A stretch of DNA of 64,000 nucleotides, from assembly GCF_020360975.1 (NCBI RefSeq), contig NW_025408671.1, forward strand, positions 5,084,001 through 5,148,000. The letters are read 5' to 3'. Shown one piece after another: positions 60,193 to 64,000 of the stretch. A program made the position numbers and the translations under genes. The stretch is from Hirsutella rhossiliensis (taxonomy: Eukaryota; Ascomycota; Sordariomycetes; Hypocreales; Ophiocordycipitaceae). Under the pieces are notes generated by a model. It saw nothing but the letters and a program-made list of their open reading frames with translations, ran no database searches and was not told where the DNA came from. How positions within the stretch are numbered: the stretch's first letter is position 1; each line of letters begins with the position of its first letter.

Positions 60193-61548
60193 ATGTGGCT
60201 CACAAAGTCCAGACTCCTTCTCTTTGTCTTCTCTCTCGCCGCCGCCTCTCCCGCGCCTTGCAACTTCTCCGCTCCGGCCGTGTGGGCCGTCTACGATGTC
60301 ATCGTCGTGGGCGGCGGTCCTTCGGGCATCGCCGCCTTGAGCGCCCTCGCCCGGGTTGGTCGCAGGGCCTTGATGCTCGATTCAGCCGAATACCGCAATG
60401 CACGAACCCGACGCATGCACGATGTGCCTGGCTCTGACGGTGTGCAGCTGTGCTCGAGTGATGAAGCATAATCAGTCGTGTCTAACCGCCGCCCAGGGGT
60501 TACCCCGTCCTACTTCCGATGGGCCGCCATGCAGCAGATCCGCCGCTACGGAACCGTCCAAGGCACAAACGGGACCGTGGTCGAGATCCGGTCTTCGGCA
60601 GACGACGAGTTCTTTACGGCCGACGTCAGGCTCTTCAACAACACCTGCGCATCGTATACCGCGCGCAAGATCATACTCGGGACCGGTCTGCGCGACCTTC
60701 TCCCCCAAACACCGGGCCTCGAGGAAAACTTTGGAAAGGGCATCTACTGGTGCCCGTGGTGCGACGGCATGGAGCACGCAGGCCAGCCGATGGGCATCCT
60801 GGGCTCGTTTGAGCAGGCCGTCGGGGCCGTCGGCGAGGTGCGCACGCTGCATTCCGATATCATCGTCTTCGCCAACGGCACCGACACGCCCGAGAACCGG
60901 GCACGCGCGGACAAGACGTTTGCGCCCAATTCTTCTGCGTATCTGCAGAAACTCAAGGTCAAGGTGGACAACCGCACCATTACCGGCATCACGCGGCTCC
61001 GAGACGGTGCCGATGCCCACGCGGACCCCAAGCTGCCCTCGAACCCCGAGCATGACCTCTTTGATGTCGAGCTCGCCGGCTCTTCGGGTGTGGAGCGTGT
61101 GCAGCGCGCTGTTCTCTTCGCCAACTACCCCAGTGGGCAGCGATCTACGCTCGGAAAGAACACGGGCGTCGAGCTGCGCAGTGACAGGATGGCTGTGGAC
61201 AGCAACATGCGCACCCGTGTCCCCGGCATCTACGCCGTCGGAGACGCAAACTCGGACGGCAGCACCAATGTCCTGCACGCCTTGTACACTGGCAAGAGGG
61301 CCGTCGTCGACATCCACGGTAGGTCCATATCATCCATACCCCTTATCTGCTGGCTGGTTCGTGGCCTGGAGTCTACAGTCGAGGTGAAGGGCTAATCGAG
61401 TAAACGGATAGTGGAACTGGAGAAGCAAGTCAGCAAAGACCTGGTTGCTCGTGCTTCCAAGGGGGACGACGAGGAAGCGCTGCGCCGGCTTTGGACAAGA
61501 GTCAACGGCGAGCCCGGCGATTTACTGTACGCTGGCGAGTACCGGTAG
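60193..61548 (+). CDS. predicted secreted thioredoxin-reductase-like FAD oxidoreductase
   Basis: A pyridine-nucleotide disulfide oxidoreductase of the low-molecular-weight thioredoxin reductase type. Exons 60193-60439, 60497-61318 and 61412-61548 give about 401 aa. A hydrophobic N-terminus (residues 4-20, LFVFSLAAASPAP) looks like a cleaved signal peptide. The FAD loop is VIVVGGGPSGIAAL (about residue 35-48). The redox-active pair is CPWC at residues 168-171, followed by DGMEHAGQPMGILG; E. coli TrxB has CATC. The second FAD motif is IYAVGDANSDGSTNVLHALY. About five Asn-X-Ser/Thr sites agree with passage through the secretory path. A GliT-like role with fungal dithiol metabolites is possible, but no biosynthetic cluster is near. 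The usual GXGXXA NADPH loop is altered (GILGSFEQAVGAVG), so NADPH use is uncertain. Confidence 0.85.
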
Positions 61549-62251
61549 CTCCAGAGGGCCGGCATCTGGTGCTAGCGTCAGCGTCATGGGCCTCTTGGGT
61601 AAAGCGCTGGTTATGTACAGTATGGCTGGCTGAATTGTAGCCAAAGATTGGTGCCCTCCGTGGAGTTGAGATGCCACTTAATTATTAACTTACCGTATAA
61701 GTTACACACTCCCCTTGCCCACCCCTGCCGAGCCCAAGTCTCCCCTGAGGGAAGCATGCAGGAACTTGTCACCTGTACTTTGTGCGGAGTACAAACAGTC
61801 ACAGCTCATATATCGGGCCCCCTTGGCTATAGAACGGCTGTCGGTAGTGCCCCTGCGCTGCGTGGGCGGTGTGGCATCGACCTCGTGAACCCCGGTCGAC
61901 TCCAGGGCAGATGCAACGCCCGCCGCCACAACTTCGAATCAGCCTGCGCTTGCAAAGCCGGGGACTGACAAAATACTGTATCTGTACAAGACTTGGCCTT
62001 CGTGTCTCAGCCGCTGCCAAACAAGCTGTCATCGACCCGTCTCGGCCCTAAGAGCACTGGCCATCGGCCGTCAGAAGTCACTGGTGGTGGCGTCTAGAAG
62101 GGAACCGACTCATCAAATCGCCGGATCCATTTGCGTCTATGATTCTCGTCTCTGCCCCGGGGTAAGCAACCAGCAAGCGCCCGTGTCTATAAGTTCCGTC
62201 TCTGGCAAGCCATCAGCAAATATTGCAGCTCAGTCGCCACACACATGGTCG
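61549..62251. other. intergenic between convergent genes
   Basis: About 700 bases of 3' flanking DNA for the flavoprotein and the dehydratase, which face each other. A TGCGGAGTAC variant of the dispersed motif lies at about 61783-61792. No gene is recognised. Confidence 0.5.
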
Positions 62252-63631
62252 TCAACATTTGTCGCTCTTCGTCGCTGTCGTTTCGCCTTCCTCACCGGGC
62301 ACTGGCGGCTCATCCTTCATGAAATTGTCGTCATCAGGCATCACCTCGCCCTCCTCGCTGACGACGGGAAAGGGCGTCAGGACGTGGCTGATGTCTCCCC
62401 ACCACAGCTCTCCAAACCGCCGATACCAGTCAACGGTGATTCGCAGGCCATCCTCGAGCCCTGTTCTCTGTTGCCAGCCTAGCTTCCGCAGCTTGGTGCC
62501 ATCCACCGCATAGCGGCGATCGTTAAAGGGCCGGTCCTTGGTCCACTTGACCCAGTTGCGGGAGCGCTCCGCATTGTCAACCCCAATGCCCGAGGCGTCG
62601 AGAATCTTGCCGCTGAGCTCCAGGTTGGAAATCTCGTCCGAGGAGCTGACGTTGTAGATCTGCCCCACCTGGCCTTTGTGGAGGATGGTGTCAAAGGCAT
62701 CGGCCGCATCGCCGGCGTAGAGATAGCGGCGCGTGGGACTGCCATCGCCGTGCAACACCACCGGTCTCTTGCGGTTGATGAGGCAGGCGAACTTGGGTAT
62801 GATTTCTGGGGGGGGGGGGTCAGCACAAGACGTTGGTCGACCAGGAGGAGTGGACTCACTTTCGGGATACTGGTGCGGCCCGTAGACGTTGTTGCTCCGG
62901 ACAATGATGGTGGGGAGCTTGAAGCTCTTCTGGTACGACTGCACTAGCATCTCGGCGGCTGCCTTGCTGGCGGCGTAGGGGTTTGTCGGGGCGAGAATGC
63001 TCGACTCGAGCAGCTCGCCGTCGTCCTCCTTGACCTCGCCATAGACCTCGTCGGTTGAGACGTGGACAAAGCGCTTGACGCGGACCTTTTTGGCGCTCTC
63101 GAGGAGGACATGGGTGCCATAGACGTTTGCGTGGGTGAAGCCATACGAGTTGCCGAAGCTGAGGTCGACGTGCGACTGGGCGGCAAAGTGCAGGACGGTG
63201 TCGACGTGGTAGCGTTCCATGCAGTCGAGCACCTCGGAGGGGTTGGTGAGATCGCCGTGGTAAAAGGTAAAGCTGCGCTTGTCGTTGAGGACTCTGGTGT
63301 TGTTGAGCGTGGAGCAGTAGTCGAGCTTGTCGAAGGAGACGACGTTGTAGGCAAGGGGATACGTGAGGGCGAGGTGGCGCACGACCCACGACGCTCTGCG
63401 GCTGCGGTTAGTTGCTGGTGCCGCGAGCGAGTGGGCGGCTCACATGAAGCCGGCGCCGCCCGTGACCATGATGTTGCGGACATCGGGCCGGGGCTCGAAC
63501 CGGGAGGTGCCCTTGAGGACGGGGGCGCGCTTCCAGACGTCGAGGGCCTGCGAGTATGCGCGATGGCCGTTGACCCTGGCGCGATGGCCATCGGAGATGC
63601 TGGCCGTGCTTGGACACGCAGCGTTTGCCAT
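62252..63631 (-). CDS. nucleotide-sugar 4,6-dehydratase (RmlB-like; UDP- or dTDP-glucose)
   Basis: An extended short-chain dehydrogenase/reductase that makes a 4-keto-6-deoxy sugar nucleotide, a first step towards rhamnose-type sugars. In fungi the substrate is usually UDP-glucose. Exons 63631-63444, 63395-62860 and 62805-62252 give about 425 aa. The NAD loop is MVTGGAGFI (to about residue 63), split by intron 1. HVSTDEVYGE supplies the Thr-Asp-Glu that marks 4,6-dehydratases, and NPYAASKAAAEM holds the catalytic Tyr and Lys. Later blocks are RSNNVYGPHQYPEKIIPKF and RRYLYAGDAADAF, both typical of RmlB. Intron 2 ends in a run of twelve C before CAG. The long N-terminal extension (about 52 residues) before the Rossmann fold is unusual and lacks a clear targeting signal. 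A further upstream ATG (63781) would add 50 Pro/Ser/Arg-rich residues. Confidence 0.88.
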
Positions 63632-64000
63632 GGCGACGGTGGCTAGCGACGTCGTCTGCTCGGGGCTGCTGGGGCTGCTGGGGCTGCTGGCAGGACGAGG
63701 CGAAGGTGGCGATGAGTGAGGCCGCCGGGGACGACGGCGGCCGCCGCCCCAGTGCAGATCTTTGAGAAGGCGCCGCGTCATGGTGGCAGGAGCGAGGGAC
63801 TCGAGGGTGCCGCCGAGGTGCCGTGGCGGCGTCGCATCAGAGGGAAGGGGAGATGCGTTGCGTCCGAGTCAGGGTCGCGACTGGTGCCGGCGGCCCGCGT
63901 CATTCGGCTGAAACGAGGCGAGGAGAGATTGCCGCCGACGAGGCCTACCGTACGGGCACGTGTAGCCGGGAACGCAGTAGGTAGGCAGGTAGGTATGCAA
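63632..64000. promoter_or_regulatory. upstream region of the dehydratase gene, to window edge
   Basis: About 370 bases. A GGGGCTGCT unit is repeated three times at about 63661-63690. The stretch may hold either the promoter or, if the ATG at 63781 is used, the first codons of the dehydratase gene. It ends in GTAGGTAGGCAGGTAGGTA near the edge. Confidence 0.4.

Noticed and set aside
60472..61317. 281-codon frame antisense to the flavoprotein
   Set aside because: It is a shadow frame with no motif; the sense strand carries the FAD and CPWC signatures.
1..64000. CRISPR array, operons or other prokaryotic-type systems
   Set aside because: Introns, fungal protein families and monocistronic spacing show a eukaryotic chromosome, and no spaced direct-repeat array is present.

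Overview
The window is GC-rich, intron-containing DNA of a filamentous ascomycete. The genes carry short (about 50-80 base) GT..AG introns and many have Pezizomycotina-type families: HET domain, Zn2Cys6 regulators, an Mx-like dynamin, a LaeA-like methyltransferase and a GPI-type aspartic protease. The style of the intergenic DNA, with scattered TACGGAGTA/TACTCCGTA motifs, and the protein families suggest Sordariomycetes, probably Hypocreales. That placement is inference from memory of the families; no search was run. Thirteen intact protein genes were modelled exon by exon, and reading frame was checked across every junction. One clear pseudogene and one doubtful 5' gene fragment were also found.

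Left part (1-21 kb) is the dense core. It holds prephenate dehydratase (4325-5505, +), a dynamin-like GTPase (6132-8885, +), a sulfotransferase-like P-loop protein (9964-11301, +), mitochondrial Mhr1/mL67 (11542-12385, -) divergent from the Hsp104 disaggregase (13019-15802, +), a seven-exon Zn2Cys6 regulator (16094-18856, -), and the ER factor Pbn1/PIG-X (19260-20909, -).

Middle part (21-40 kb) is strikingly gene-poor. One TALE homeodomain gene (29157-30578, +) sits between about 8.2 kb and 6 kb of DNA without recognisable coding sequence. A heavily broken Zn2Cys6 transcription-factor pseudogene (36625-39664, +) follows.

Right part (40-64 kb) holds a GPI-type aspartic protease (40823-42347, -), a divergent V-ATPase proteolipid c paralogue with a 13-base exon (44492-45254, +), Vps18/Pep3 (45379-48487, -), and a LaeA-like methyltransferase (49351-50796, -). 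Next come a 4.7-kb relic-like stretch, a HET-domain protein (55487-57804, -), an AT-richer island, a predicted secreted thioredoxin-reductase-like flavoprotein (60193-61548, +), and a nucleotide-sugar 4,6-dehydratase (62252-63631, -).

Most genes are independent housekeeping or regulatory genes rather than one pathway. The only functional echo is the convergent pair V-ATPase c-like/Vps18, both vacuolar. No unmistakable new multi-gene system was seen. The best leads are the c-subunit paralogue, the secreted CPWC flavoprotein, the TGACG-rich tandem array at 8949-9039, the empty block around the TALE gene, and the dispersed TACGGAGTA motif.
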